This document shows, piece by piece, positions 25,578 to 34,140 of a stretch of DNA of 64,000 nt; within the stretch, counting starts at the first letter, position 1; each line of letters opens with the position of its first letter. This stretch comes from Lewinellaceae bacterium. GTDB lineage: Bacteria; Bacteroidota; Bacteroidia; Chitinophagales; Saprospiraceae. The notes below the pieces were generated by a model that was not told where the DNA came from, ran no database searches, and saw only the letters and a list, made by a program, of their open reading frames with translations. The stretch is from contig JADJRC010000015.1 in the NCBI GenBank assembly GCA_016712415.1, forward strand, positions 1 to 64,000, given 5' to 3'. The translations under genes were made by a program, and so were the position numbers.

Positions 25578-27101
25578 TCACATGCCTTCCACTTCCGCCT
25601 GCCGGTATCGAAGCCAGAATTTTTGTAATATTTTGATCTCGTATGGAAAACTGAAAAAACCTGTGCGATAGCGAGGTGCGGCGATGGACCGTACCACCTT
25701 TCGCTGTAGCGCGGACAATTTGGTGTCTGAAACAGTAGGAAAGCGCGCGTTTAAGACGGTTTCGAAGTTCTGAATGCGCCGCACCATCGCCGGTGTAAGC
25801 CAGGGTGTGAGCGGATTGCGGCGCAGATCGAAACTTTCCCACTCCGGCGAAAGCCAGTCTTCGAGTTTTTCCGGAAATTTGAAGCCGGCTTTTGTAATGC
25901 GTTCGTACAGTTCGGAACCTTCTGTGGGAACTGGGCAGTAGACGTATATAATGATCTCGGTTTCGGGGTTTATTTTTTTGATATCCTGGATAAAGGATAT
26001 ATCCGATTCGATCTGTGCCCATACCTGTTCCGGCGTGTCGGCCGGCAAGCCAAGCACAAAGGAGTATTCCGGGATGATATCGAATTTTTTCATCCGGGCG
26101 GCAAAGCGACGGATCTGTTCGCCTGTTTGTTTGCCACCCTTATCCATTTGTTGCAACAGGGCGTCGTTGCCCGTTTCGGCGCCGAAGAAGATCATGCGGC
26201 AGCCGGCTCGGCGCATCAGGGCGAGTGAATCGTCGGAATACTGGTCGATGGTATCGATGCGGCCTTCTCCCCACCAGTTCATGTTTTCGGGCAGCATGAG
26301 TTTGGAAAATGCCACCGTCCGTTTTTCACTGACAAAAAAGTTGTTGTCGTGAAATTCGATACTGTCGGCGCCCCATTTTTCCTGTACGTACTTGATGTCG
26401 CGATATATGTTATCGGCAGATTTGCCACGCCATCGGGCTTCGTAAATGGGCACCACGGCACAAAACGAACATTTGAACGGACAGCCCATGCTGCTGTGGT
26501 AAGCCAGCGTTTTTTTACCCAAAAAGGTCGGGTTGAGGTAGCGTTGAAGCGGATAGCACTGATCGAGCAAGTCGTATGGCAGCTGAGGCAATGCATCCTG
26601 GTCGAGCAGGTCCTCCTTACTGTTTTTGATGACATTGCCTTCCGGCGTTTTCCAGATGAGGTTGGGGATAAACTCATACGGCGAACCCGTTTCGAGAGCG
26701 TGGAGCAGGGCAGGAAAAGCCTTGTCGCCCGGACCGTATATGATGAAATCCACAAAACCGCTTTCCATGCTCACCTTGTACTGGTTGCTGGCGAAGTAGC
26801 CCCCCCAGATATTGATCACCTCCGGATACCGTTCCCTGATTTTTTTTGAAAAAGGGATCGCCTCACGCAACTGGGGGCCCGGCATGACCGTACAGGCAAA
26901 ATAACGGAAGGCGCCGCTGTCGAGAAGGGTTTTGATGACAGACCAGGGATCTTGCTCCAGGTTGCCATCCACGAACGCGAAATCATGCCGGTCGACAATA
27001 GATGCCCCCACCTGCAGGATGCTGTTGGGAATACGAAACTTGTTGTTGTATGCGCTGCGCGGGTTGAAGAGCAGGACTTTATTATCGGTGGGTGTGGGCA
27101 T
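25578..27101 (-). CDS. B12-binding-domain radical SAM protein
   Basis: The 507-aa product has an N-terminal cobalamin-binding-like Rossmann domain (residues 1-170, VLLFNPRSAYNNKFRIPNS and INIWGGYFASNQYK) and a radical SAM domain with the cluster motif SMGCPFKCSFCAVVPI (CxxxCxxC). Downstream are SIEFHDNNFFVSEKR, RMIFFGAETGNDALLQQMD and SFVLGLPADTPEQV, typical of the Elp3-like half. Such enzymes carry out methylation or other radical chemistry on lipids, peptides or natural products; the substrate is unknown. A type-specific DxHxxG motif in the N-terminal domain is not evident, so cobalamin use is uncertain. It is the first gene of the minus-strand run. Confidence 0.85.
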   Translation of the reverse strand: MPTPTDNKVLLFNPRSAYNNKFRIPNSILQVGASIVDRHDFAFVDGNLEQDPWSVIKTLLDSGAFRYFACTVMPGPQLREAIPFSKKIRERYPEVINIWGGYFASNQYKVSMESGFVDFIIYGPGDKAFPALLHALETGSPYEFIPNLIWKTPEGNVIKNSKEDLLDQDALPQLPYDLLDQCYPLQRYLNPTFLGKKTLAYHSSMGCPFKCSFCAVVPIYEARWRGKSADNIYRDIKYVQEKWGADSIEFHDNNFFVSEKRTVAFSKLMLPENMNWWGEGRIDTIDQYSDDSLALMRRAGCRMIFFGAETGNDALLQQMDKGGKQTGEQIRRFAARMKKFDIIPEYSFVLGLPADTPEQVWAQIESDISFIQDIKKINPETEIIIYVYCPVPTEGSELYERITKAGFKFPEKLEDWLSPEWESFDLRRNPLTPWLTPAMVRRIQNFETVLNARFPTVSDTKLSALQRKVVRSIAAPRYRTGFFSFPYEIKILQKFWLRYRQAEVEGM

Positions 27102-27363
27102 TGTGTTTGTTTCTTTTCCGGGCGAATTAGCGGGCTACGAAGGTAAGCGCTTATTTTTTCCGGAAAAATACTGACTGAACGGGGAAAAAGAGCAACTGAA
27201 GCGGCAACGACACTCGATTTTGTTAACGACCTTTGAGTTTTATCTAATGGATATTTAATCCGTGTGACGAAATGGAATGGAGGCGTTTATAGTATGTCTC
27301 CGCTACCGAGCGGGGGCACTAAGGCAAAAAAGGAAGATTGTTTTCATTTGGTTTTTTGGGGTT

Positions 27364-27397
27364 AGCTGCCGGCACGAAACGTGTTCGGCGGCTTTTT
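27364..27397 (+). terminator. Stable terminator on the plus strand with no known plus gene upstream
   Basis: The stretch 27102-27395 contains no convincing gene. It ends in a very stable hairpin: AGCTGCCG and CGGCGGCT form the outer stem, CACG-AAA-CGTG an inner stem, followed by five T on the plus strand. On the minus strand the T-run is lacking, so it does not look like the terminator of the minus gene that ends at 27396. It may close a small plus-strand RNA. Confidence 0.6.
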
Positions 27398-28055
27398 ATT
27401 TATCCCGCCTTTTTTTTATTTTGATCGCTTCCACATCCATGATCGTGCCGGTACTTTCGGGATATTCTATAGAAGCCAGCAAGGCCGATAGCATTTGGCG
27501 AATGGTCACCAGCCCAAGTGCGGTGGCTTTTTTGCGGGTGGCGGGCAGCCATCTCAGGATGGTATAAAGCGGCAAAAAAAGTATTGGCCACCAGTGCCCC
27601 GGACCCAATACATACCATGGGCGAATAAACGTGTGCGACAGACCTTTTCCAATGATGTATTGCTCGCCGGTTGCCCGTGCTGCCTGGTAGTCTTTCATAA
27701 TATTCGTCGGCTCCTGCGCCACGCTCACATAGACAAAATGTGCGGCGCCAGCCAGGAAGGCCGCATCGGCCGACGCCTTCAGGGATGCCAGGTCAATAGT
27801 GTAAAATAAATCCCGTTTGCGGGGAGAAGGATGGGGAACACCCAGCAACTGGACAAAAGTGCACCCGGCCGGTACGGAGGATGTGAAACTGTCCGCTTTT
27901 AACGGGTCGCCGCTTGTTACTTCAGCGCCGGCAGGTACTTTGTGCTCCGAGCCGGGTCGAACCAGGGCAATTACCCGGTGTCCGCGGAGCAGCAACAGAC
28001 CGATCAGCCGAGTGCCGATATATCCAGTGCCGCCCGTGATGAATATGGTTTTCAT
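27396..28055 (-). CDS. NAD(P)H-binding atypical short-chain dehydrogenase
   Basis: The protein is 219 aa from the ATG at 28055 (MKTIFITGGTGYIGTRLIGL); the frame continues 105 bp upstream but without homology. The glycine-rich motif GGTGYIG is intact. Other features are VIALVRPGSEHKVP, the segment FVYVSVAQEPTNIMKDYQAA in place of a classic YxxxK, and FIRPWYVLGPGHWWP. It resembles NmrA/NAD(P)H-binding proteins (complex I 39-kDa-like) that often lack catalysis. The last residues are basic (KKRRDK). Its role is unknown. Confidence 0.75.
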   Translation of the reverse strand: MKTIFITGGTGYIGTRLIGLLLLRGHRVIALVRPGSEHKVPAGAEVTSGDPLKADSFTSSVPAGCTFVQLLGVPHPSPRKRDLFYTIDLASLKASADAAFLAGAAHFVYVSVAQEPTNIMKDYQAARATGEQYIIGKGLSHTFIRPWYVLGPGHWWPILFLPLYTILRWLPATRKKATALGLVTIRQMLSALLASIEYPESTGTIMDVEAIKIKKRRDK

Positions 28056-28375
28056 ATGCCGTCCTTGTTCAGCGTAAAACACCCGGTAACCCCGCATTTT
28101 GCCTGTCGGCGTCAGCACGGCGACCGGGTAAGTCAGGCAGTCCTTGCCCAACACCTCCATACATACGTTTTTCAGACTTATTCGGATTGCTTTCGGGGAG
28201 CCAAAATTGCTTGAAGAGAAAAGGTGGGTTCAATAACAAAGCTGGGCAGGATAAAAGCGCCCCGATCACCGGTTAAAAATCGGTCAAAACCCGCCGGTTT
28301 GAAAAAAAAACGGCCGAACCTGCTACACAGGGCAGCAAGATTGAACCAAAAATAGTCATTTCCGGGCAATTCAAC

Positions 28376-28383
28376 TACCTTTG
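28376..28383 (+). promoter_or_regulatory. Putative -7 promoter element for the outer-membrane biogenesis genes
   Basis: The gap 28056-28407 holds no gene. TACCTTTG at 28376-28383 is an exact match to the Bacteroidetes -7 consensus TAnnTTTG, 24 bp upstream of the ATG at 28408. No clear -33 TTTG is found at the expected distance. I see nothing else notable in this gap. Confidence 0.5.
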
Positions 28384-28407
28384 CGCGGCTTCGGCAAAAG
28401 TCTGACC

Positions 28408-29256
28408 ATGAAAGGCAATTTACTGTTCGCTTTGTTCTGTTTTTCTGTCCTGTTGTGGCAATGCAACAGCAGCAACACGCCCAAGGAAGGCGATGTACTG
28501 CTCGCGCAGGTGTACAACAAGGATTTGCTCCTTTCTGAACTCGAAGGTATTGTTCCAGAGGGTGTTACGAAGGAAGACAGTGCGCTGATGGTCAGTGCTT
28601 ACGTACAGCGTTGGGTACGCGAACAATTGCTCATGTATGAGGCAGAGCGCAACATACCCAAAGATCTGGACATCGACGAGTTGGTGCGCAACTACCGGGC
28701 GAGTCTGGTTCGCTTCAATTTTGAAGAGCAGATCATTGCCGAAAAACTGGATAGTACCGTTTCGGAAGCCGAAATGAAGACTTTTTATGAAAACAATAAA
28801 GACCAGTTTCAGCTGGAAAGTACCATTTTGAAATGCCTTTTGCTGAAACTCCCGCCACAGGCCCCACAATCAGAGATCAATAAGTTGTGGTACAGCCGCA
28901 AACCCGCCGATGAAACAAAACTGGAAGCCTTTGCAAAGCAATGGGCTGCGTTTGCCATGCTCGACCGCGAAAAATGGTATAAACTCGAAGACGTGGCCGC
29001 GCTTTTGCCCAAAGGAACGTTAACACCTGACAATATCGGTTCGCGCCGGGAAGGCACGCTCAGCGACGGTGATTTCAGGTATTACTACCGCGTACTCGAA
29101 ACCGTACAGGGCAAAACCACGGCGCCTTTCGATTACGTGCGCGAACAAGCTTCAAAAGTGATCCTGCACAAACGCAAACAAGAATTGCTGGAGCGCTGGA
29201 AAGAAGACCTTTACCAAAAAGAACTGCGGCGGGAAAACGTAAAGATCATCCGCTAA
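28408..29256 (+). CDS. Parvulin-related lipoprotein of the outer-membrane biogenesis cluster
   Basis: The product is 282 aa from the ATG at 28408. The N terminus is a lipoprotein signal (MKGNLLFALFCFSVLLWQC, with Cys as the lipidation site). The remainder is organised like the SurA/PpiC chaperones: an N-terminal helical domain with VSAYVQRWVREQLLMYEAE, a helix-rich middle with SEAEMKTFYENNKDQFQL, then a region in the position of the parvulin domain. The parvulin core itself is poorly conserved, so isomerase activity is doubtful and a holdase-type role is more likely. The gene is 45 bp upstream of surA and in turn of bamA. Confidence 0.78.
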   Translation: MKGNLLFALFCFSVLLWQCNSSNTPKEGDVLLAQVYNKDLLLSELEGIVPEGVTKEDSALMVSAYVQRWVREQLLMYEAERNIPKDLDIDELVRNYRASLVRFNFEEQIIAEKLDSTVSEAEMKTFYENNKDQFQLESTILKCLLLKLPPQAPQSEINKLWYSRKPADETKLEAFAKQWAAFAMLDREKWYKLEDVAALLPKGTLTPDNIGSRREGTLSDGDFRYYYRVLETVQGKTTAPFDYVREQASKVILHKRKQELLERWKEDLYQKELRRENVKIIR

Positions 29257-29301
29257 CGGCATTCTGAGGCATAATATAAAACGACAAGCATTCGATTTTC
29301 A

Positions 29302-30663
29302 ATGAAAAATACGATCAGCATCCTTTCTTTTTTACTTATCCCGGTTCTGCTTGCCGCCCAAAACGACAGGGCGGTCATCGATCAGATCGTCGCAACTGTC
29401 GGCGGCGAGATCATTCTCCTGAGCGAGGTGCAGGAACAATATGCCTATGTAAAACAGCAGCAGCGTGATGTTCCCGAAGAATACACGTGTGTTATCCTGC
29501 AGAATATGATCATTCAGAAGCTGCTGGTTAATCAGGCCAAAATCGACTCCGTAGAGGTAAAAGACGAAGAGGTGGAAAACCAGTTGAACGCCCGTATCGA
29601 CCGCCTGATGCTCTATTTTAACCAGGACGAAAAGGCGATTGAAGATTTTTACGGCCAAAGCATCAACCAGATCAAGAACCAGTTGCGTGGCGACATGCGC
29701 AGCCAACTGCTTGCAGAGCGGATGCAGGGGCAAATCACCGGTAAGGCAACGATCACGCCGTCTGAAGTGAAGCGTTTTTTCAACAATATCCCGGTGGATT
29801 CGCTACCGTATTTCAACGCCGAAGTGGAGATACGCGAACTGGTGTACAAACCCAGGGTGAGCAAGGCCGAGGCGGAAAAGGCACAGGTGCGTGCCGAAGA
29901 ACTGCGCAAACGCATTGTGGAAGACGGGGAGGATTTTGCTGAGCTGGCAAAAAAATACAGCGCCGACCAGGGTAGCGGCTCCAACGGCGGCGACCTGGGC
30001 TTTCAAAAACGCGGAACGTTTGTATCTGAATTCGAGGCTGCCGTATACAAACTCGAAACCAACCAGGTCAGCCAGGTGATCGAAACCGAGTTTGGTTTTC
30101 ACATTATTCAGATGCTCGAACGCCGGGGCAACCTGGTACACGCGCGCCACATCCTGATAAAACCGGAGATTACCGACGATGATCTCGAAGCCGCCAAGGC
30201 AAAACTTGATTCCGTCCAGCAATCGATCAAAAACGGAGAAATGAGCTTCAGCGATGCCGTAAAACGCTTCGGCGATAAAAACCAGGCCAGTTATAACAAC
30301 GACGGCCGGGTGCCCAACCCGCGTACCGGCAACACCTTTTTTGAGGTGGCCGACCTGGAAACCGATGTGTTTTTTGCGATCGACGGTTTGGCGGTGGGCG
30401 ACGTAACGGAACCTTTCCCTTTCCGTGCCCCCGACGGCAACCGCCTGTTCAAACTTGTGATGTTGCAAAGCCGCTCCAAACCGCACAAGGCTGATCTGAA
30501 ACAGGACTACGGAAAAATCCAGATGGCCGCACTGGAGCAAAAAAAATCGGAATACACGGAGGCGTGGGTGCTTGAAAAACTCCGGAGTACCTACCTCTCT
30601 GTCGGAGCCATGTACAGCGGTTGTCCGAACCTCAAACAATTACTCGAACAGAATCGCCCCTGA
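29302..30663 (+). CDS. surA: SurA-type peptidylprolyl isomerase/periplasmic chaperone
   Basis: The 453-aa periplasmic chaperone has a signal peptide (ISILSFLLIPVLLAA) and a SurA N-terminal domain beginning IDQIVATVGGEIILLSEVQE. Two parvulin domains follow: the first shows EELRKRIVEDGEDFAELAKK and SGSNGGDLGFQKRGTFV with a typical C-terminal FGFHIIQMLERR; the second begins LVHARHILIKPEITDDD and is shorter and less conserved (FSDAVKRFGDKNQ). SurA escorts unfolded outer-membrane proteins across the periplasm to BamA. Both neighbours, a related lipoprotein upstream and bamA 75 bp downstream, fit this role. Confidence 0.92.
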   Translation: MKNTISILSFLLIPVLLAAQNDRAVIDQIVATVGGEIILLSEVQEQYAYVKQQQRDVPEEYTCVILQNMIIQKLLVNQAKIDSVEVKDEEVENQLNARIDRLMLYFNQDEKAIEDFYGQSINQIKNQLRGDMRSQLLAERMQGQITGKATITPSEVKRFFNNIPVDSLPYFNAEVEIRELVYKPRVSKAEAEKAQVRAEELRKRIVEDGEDFAELAKKYSADQGSGSNGGDLGFQKRGTFVSEFEAAVYKLETNQVSQVIETEFGFHIIQMLERRGNLVHARHILIKPEITDDDLEAAKAKLDSVQQSIKNGEMSFSDAVKRFGDKNQASYNNDGRVPNPRTGNTFFEVADLETDVFFAIDGLAVGDVTEPFPFRAPDGNRLFKLVMLQSRSKPHKADLKQDYGKIQMAALEQKKSEYTEAWVLEKLRSTYLSVGAMYSGCPNLKQLLEQNRP

Positions 30664-30738
30664 TCCATAAGAACCTCCTGAGCCAGCGTTTGGCAACTTA
30701 TACCCGTTCTGCTGACGCATCTATCAACTGACGCAAAA

Positions 30739-33270
30739 ATGAAATTACATACTCTCGGCCTCTTGTTGTCGCTTTTCGGCGCTCTTACTGTCTCGGCCCA
30801 AATTCCCGACACCATTCTGCCAACCATATCGTACAACGAGCCGAAGGAATTCGAGATCGGCGGTATCCGTGTGACAGGCGCCCAATACGCCGACGCCGGC
30901 GCAATTATTGCCATCACAGGATTCAAGGTAGGCGACAAGATTCGCGTACCCGGCGGACAGTTTTCAAAAGCGGTACAATCGCTTTGGAACCTGCACCTGT
31001 TTACCGATGTAAAAGTGCTTCGTGAACGCACGGTAGGCGACAAGATATTCCTGGAAATCGCCGTGCAGGAGCTGCCCCGTTATCTGCGCCACTCCTTTAT
31101 CGGCGTAAAAAAGAACCAGCACGACGACCTCAACGGCATCATCGGCAAATACCTGCAGAAAGGTGCTATTCTGACGGATAATGTAAAGTCTGCCCTGATT
31201 TATGCCATGGAGCAGCATTACATGGATAAAGGCTACCAAAATGCGGATGTCAAAATTCTCCAGTATCCTGATGAGCGGTCCGTGAATGCTACGCGTCTTG
31301 AGTTTGTGATAGACCGGGGTAAACGCGTGAAGATCAAGGATATTCAGTTTTCGGGCAACAGCAGCGTCAAGTCGAAAACCCTCCGGAAAAAAATGAAAAA
31401 CACGGTGCGCAAGCGCCGCCTGTTCAAGAAGTCGAAACTGGTGCGGAAAGACTATGAGGAAGACAAGCACAACATCGAAAAATACTACAACACGATTGGT
31501 TTCCGCGATGCGCGGATTACCAGCGACAGCATCTGGCGCGATAAAAAAGGCCGCCTGATGATCCATATTGCCATCAGTGAAGGCAATCGCTACTATTTCC
31601 GAAATATCATCTGGAAAGGCAATACCATATATGAAACCAAGTACCTCAACCAGGTACTCGGAATCAAAAAAGGCGATGTGTACAACCAGGAATTGCTCGA
31701 TGCACGCCTTTCTTTCAGTCAGGACGGGCGCGATATCTCCTCGCTGTATCTCGACAACGGCTACCTGTTTTTCCGCGTCGACCCGGTCGAAATTTCGGTA
31801 GACAACGACTCAATCGACCTGGAGCTGCGCATTTTTGAAGGCCCGCAGGCTACTATTGACCGCGTCGTGATCAAAGGCAACGACCGCACACACGAACATG
31901 TCATCCGGCGCGAGTTGTTCACACGTCCCGGGGATAAGTTCAGCAGGGCCGACATCATTCGCTCACAACGCGAGATTGTCAACCTCGGCTATTTCAACCC
32001 TGAAGCCCTGTCGATCAACACGCCGGTGAACCCTGACCGCGGCACCGTCGATATCGAGTATATCGTGGAAGAGCGCCCGTCGGACCAACTGGAACTTTCC
32101 GCAGGCTACCAGCCCTCCACTGCGTTCAGCCGTGGCGGTGTGATCGGTACGCTCGGCGTGACATTCAATAACTTTTCGCTGCGCAATATCAGAAACAAGG
32201 CTGCCTGGAATCCCTTGCCGCAGGGCGACGGACAACGGCTCAGCATTCGCGGACAAACGGCCGGCGACCGCTACCAGTCGTACAATATGTCGTTCACCGA
32301 ACCCTGGCTGGGTGGTAAAAAGCCCAACTCGCTTACGGTGGCCGGCTTCTTTAACCGCTATTCCAATGGCTTTGAAGGCGCCGACAATTTTCAGCGACTC
32401 GATATCATCAACGGAACGGTCGGGTTTGGCACTCGCCTGAAGTTTCCCGACGACAACTTCATTTTCCGCGCCGATATGAATATTCAAACCCTGAAGATTA
32501 ACCGTTACGGCGGATTTGTCGACGACCTGGGTCGCGTGATCAATGAAGGTGTTTACCACAACTACAACCTCGGGCTTACCCTGGCGCGCAACAGTGTGAA
32601 CGACCCGATCTTCCCCCGAAGCGGCTCGCTTATTTCGCTTAAAATGCAGGTTACGCCCCCGTACTCCTGGTTTAGAAACAAGGCATTCTACGATACTGCT
32701 GACGTAAAAGACGTGTACCGCAACGTGGAATACGTGAAATGGCGCATCGATGCGGATTGGTATACAACCCTCGTGGGCAAACTTGTACTGAAAACATCGG
32801 CCAAAATCGGCATCCTCGGACGCTGGTCGTCCAAAACCTCGCTCTCGCCATTCGAGCGCTTTGAACTTGGCGGCGACGGCCTCAGCAATCAGAGTTTCGG
32901 TCTCAATGGCCGCGATATCATCAGCCTGCGTGGATACGGAACGGAAGACATTATGGGGCGTTTCCCCGGTGGCGCAGGGGTATTTAACAAGTATACCGTT
33001 GAGTTGCGCTACCCACTGTCGCTCAACCCTTCGAGTACCATTTTTGTGACCACATTTGCACAGGGCGGCAACGCCTGGGCGCGGGCGAGCGACTTTAACC
33101 CGTTCGACATCAAACGTTCGGTTGGCGTCGGCCTGCGGGTATTCCTTCCAATGTTCGGTACCCTCGGTTTCGACTATGGTATCGGTTTCGACAAGCCGGA
33201 ATTTTATGGGGAGAAAAAACTCTCCAACTTCGCCCGGTTTAATATTGTGTTGGGCTTTGAGCCGGATTAA
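30739..33270 (+). CDS. bamA: Outer-membrane protein assembly factor BamA
   Basis: The 843-aa protein is the central beta-barrel of the BAM complex, which inserts outer-membrane proteins. It has a signal peptide (LGLLLSLFGALTVSAQ) followed by POTRA repeats: ALIYAMEQHYMDKGYQNADV, IQFSGNSSVKSKTLRKKMKN, YYFRNIIWKGNTIYETKYLN, and VVIKGNDRTHEHVIRRELFT with the typical GN...T..VIRREL signature. The barrel begins near residue 450 (LELSAGYQPSTAFSRGGVIG) and includes an RGYG motif (LRGYGTEDIMGRFP), as expected for lock-strand contact. The gene is last in a plus-strand run with the chaperone genes. A long antisense frame across it is a codon-usage shadow. Confidence 0.95.
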   Translation: MKLHTLGLLLSLFGALTVSAQIPDTILPTISYNEPKEFEIGGIRVTGAQYADAGAIIAITGFKVGDKIRVPGGQFSKAVQSLWNLHLFTDVKVLRERTVGDKIFLEIAVQELPRYLRHSFIGVKKNQHDDLNGIIGKYLQKGAILTDNVKSALIYAMEQHYMDKGYQNADVKILQYPDERSVNATRLEFVIDRGKRVKIKDIQFSGNSSVKSKTLRKKMKNTVRKRRLFKKSKLVRKDYEEDKHNIEKYYNTIGFRDARITSDSIWRDKKGRLMIHIAISEGNRYYFRNIIWKGNTIYETKYLNQVLGIKKGDVYNQELLDARLSFSQDGRDISSLYLDNGYLFFRVDPVEISVDNDSIDLELRIFEGPQATIDRVVIKGNDRTHEHVIRRELFTRPGDKFSRADIIRSQREIVNLGYFNPEALSINTPVNPDRGTVDIEYIVEERPSDQLELSAGYQPSTAFSRGGVIGTLGVTFNNFSLRNIRNKAAWNPLPQGDGQRLSIRGQTAGDRYQSYNMSFTEPWLGGKKPNSLTVAGFFNRYSNGFEGADNFQRLDIINGTVGFGTRLKFPDDNFIFRADMNIQTLKINRYGGFVDDLGRVINEGVYHNYNLGLTLARNSVNDPIFPRSGSLISLKMQVTPPYSWFRNKAFYDTADVKDVYRNVEYVKWRIDADWYTTLVGKLVLKTSAKIGILGRWSSKTSLSPFERFELGGDGLSNQSFGLNGRDIISLRGYGTEDIMGRFPGGAGVFNKYTVELRYPLSLNPSSTIFVTTFAQGGNAWARASDFNPFDIKRSVGVGLRVFLPMFGTLGFDYGIGFDKPEFYGEKKLSNFARFNIVLGFEPD

Positions 33271-33296
33271 ACCCGCTTCGGCCGAAGGATACGGAA

Positions 33297-33568
33297 ACAT
33301 GAGTCATCCCGAATTTTCCAGGCGAACACGACCTCCGTACCGTCGAATATAGGCTGTGTGTATGTACAACGGACTTCCAAGTCCGTTGAAACGTTGTGGA
33401 GGCGCCGGACTTGGAAGTCCGGCGTACATACCCCGTCTGGTAGGTTGTTTAACGCAAATATCGCTACAGAAACCTGACCGCTACCAGGTCGGATATTTTA
33501 CATAACCGGCTGATCTGTAAATATTTGACTTCTCCAAAATCAACTGCAAAATTCGGGATGACTCATGT
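33297..33568. mobile_element. MITE-like element with 21-bp perfect inverted ends and nested palindromes
   Basis: The 332-bp gap after bamA (33271-33602) is almost filled by this structure. The ends are exact 21-bp inverted repeats: the left (33297-33317) begins ACATGAGTCATCCCG, the right (33548-33568) ends CGGGATGACTCATGT. Inside lies a second large inverted structure, 33360-33431, with outer arms GTATGTAC and GTACATAC and two palindromic units based on GGACTTCCAAGTCC and its reverse complement. There is no reading frame for a transposase. No clear target-site duplication flanks the ends. It could be a non-autonomous element or a compound REP-type structure. Confidence 0.6.
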
Positions 33569-33602
33569 GCAATTCGGGTACTATAGTGAAGGCTCGAATC
33601 TT

Positions 33603-34109
33603 TTAACCCGGTTCCTCCTCCACCCGTTCCAGTATCCGGAAGGTGTAAGCCCATTCATTTTTAGCGTCCGGCTCATGGTGTTCACGCCATGTTTCGCGCC
33701 AGTCGCCAGTCGCCAGTTCAGGGAAAAAAACATCTCCTTCCACTGTCAGGTCTACTTCAGTCAGGTAAACCCTGTCCCATAAGTCCATGCTTTCCCGGTA
33801 TATCGCTCCTCCCCCGATGATGAACGCCTCCTGTTCGCCGTTGTCGAAGGCTATGCCCAGCGCCTCCTCTATGGAATGTGCAACCAACACCCCTTCTGCC
33901 GTAAAAAACGGATCGCGGGTGATCACAATGTTGGTGCGTTTGGGCAATGGCCGGCCAATGCTCTGAAAACAGTTGCGCCCCATCAATACATGGTGGTCGA
34001 GGGTGGTGCGTTTGAAATATGCCAGGTCGGCGGGCAGGTACCAGGGAATCTGGTTGTTTTTGCCGATGACATTGTTTTTGGCGGTGGCGACGATTGAAGA
34101 AACGAGCAT
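33603..34109 (-). CDS. folA: Dihydrofolate reductase
   Basis: The 168-aa enzyme reduces dihydrofolate to tetrahydrofolate with NADPH. Family signatures are IVATAKNNVIGKNNQIPWYL (substrate loop with the Trp), LPADLAYFKRTTLDHHVLMG, and GRPLPKRTNIVITRD, followed by FIIGGGAIYRESMDLWDRVY with the glycine pair of the NADPH site. The length is normal. It is the second gene of a likely two-gene unit with purine nucleoside phosphorylase (31 bp apart), together linked to nucleotide metabolism. Confidence 0.95.
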   Translation of the reverse strand: MLVSSIVATAKNNVIGKNNQIPWYLPADLAYFKRTTLDHHVLMGRNCFQSIGRPLPKRTNIVITRDPFFTAEGVLVAHSIEEALGIAFDNGEQEAFIIGGGAIYRESMDLWDRVYLTEVDLTVEGDVFFPELATGDWRETWREHHEPDAKNEWAYTFRILERVEEEPG

Positions 34110-34140
34110 TTTTCAGTGGCGGTTGGAAGTGAGCAGGAGA

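Noticed and set aside
31963..33300. Long open frame of 445 codons on the strand opposite bamA
   Set aside because: It is the codon-bias shadow of bamA; the product has no motifs and starts inside the intergenic repeat.
33585..33600. GGCTCGAATC, resembling a tRNA T-loop
   Set aside because: No acceptor, D or anticodon stems can be formed around it.
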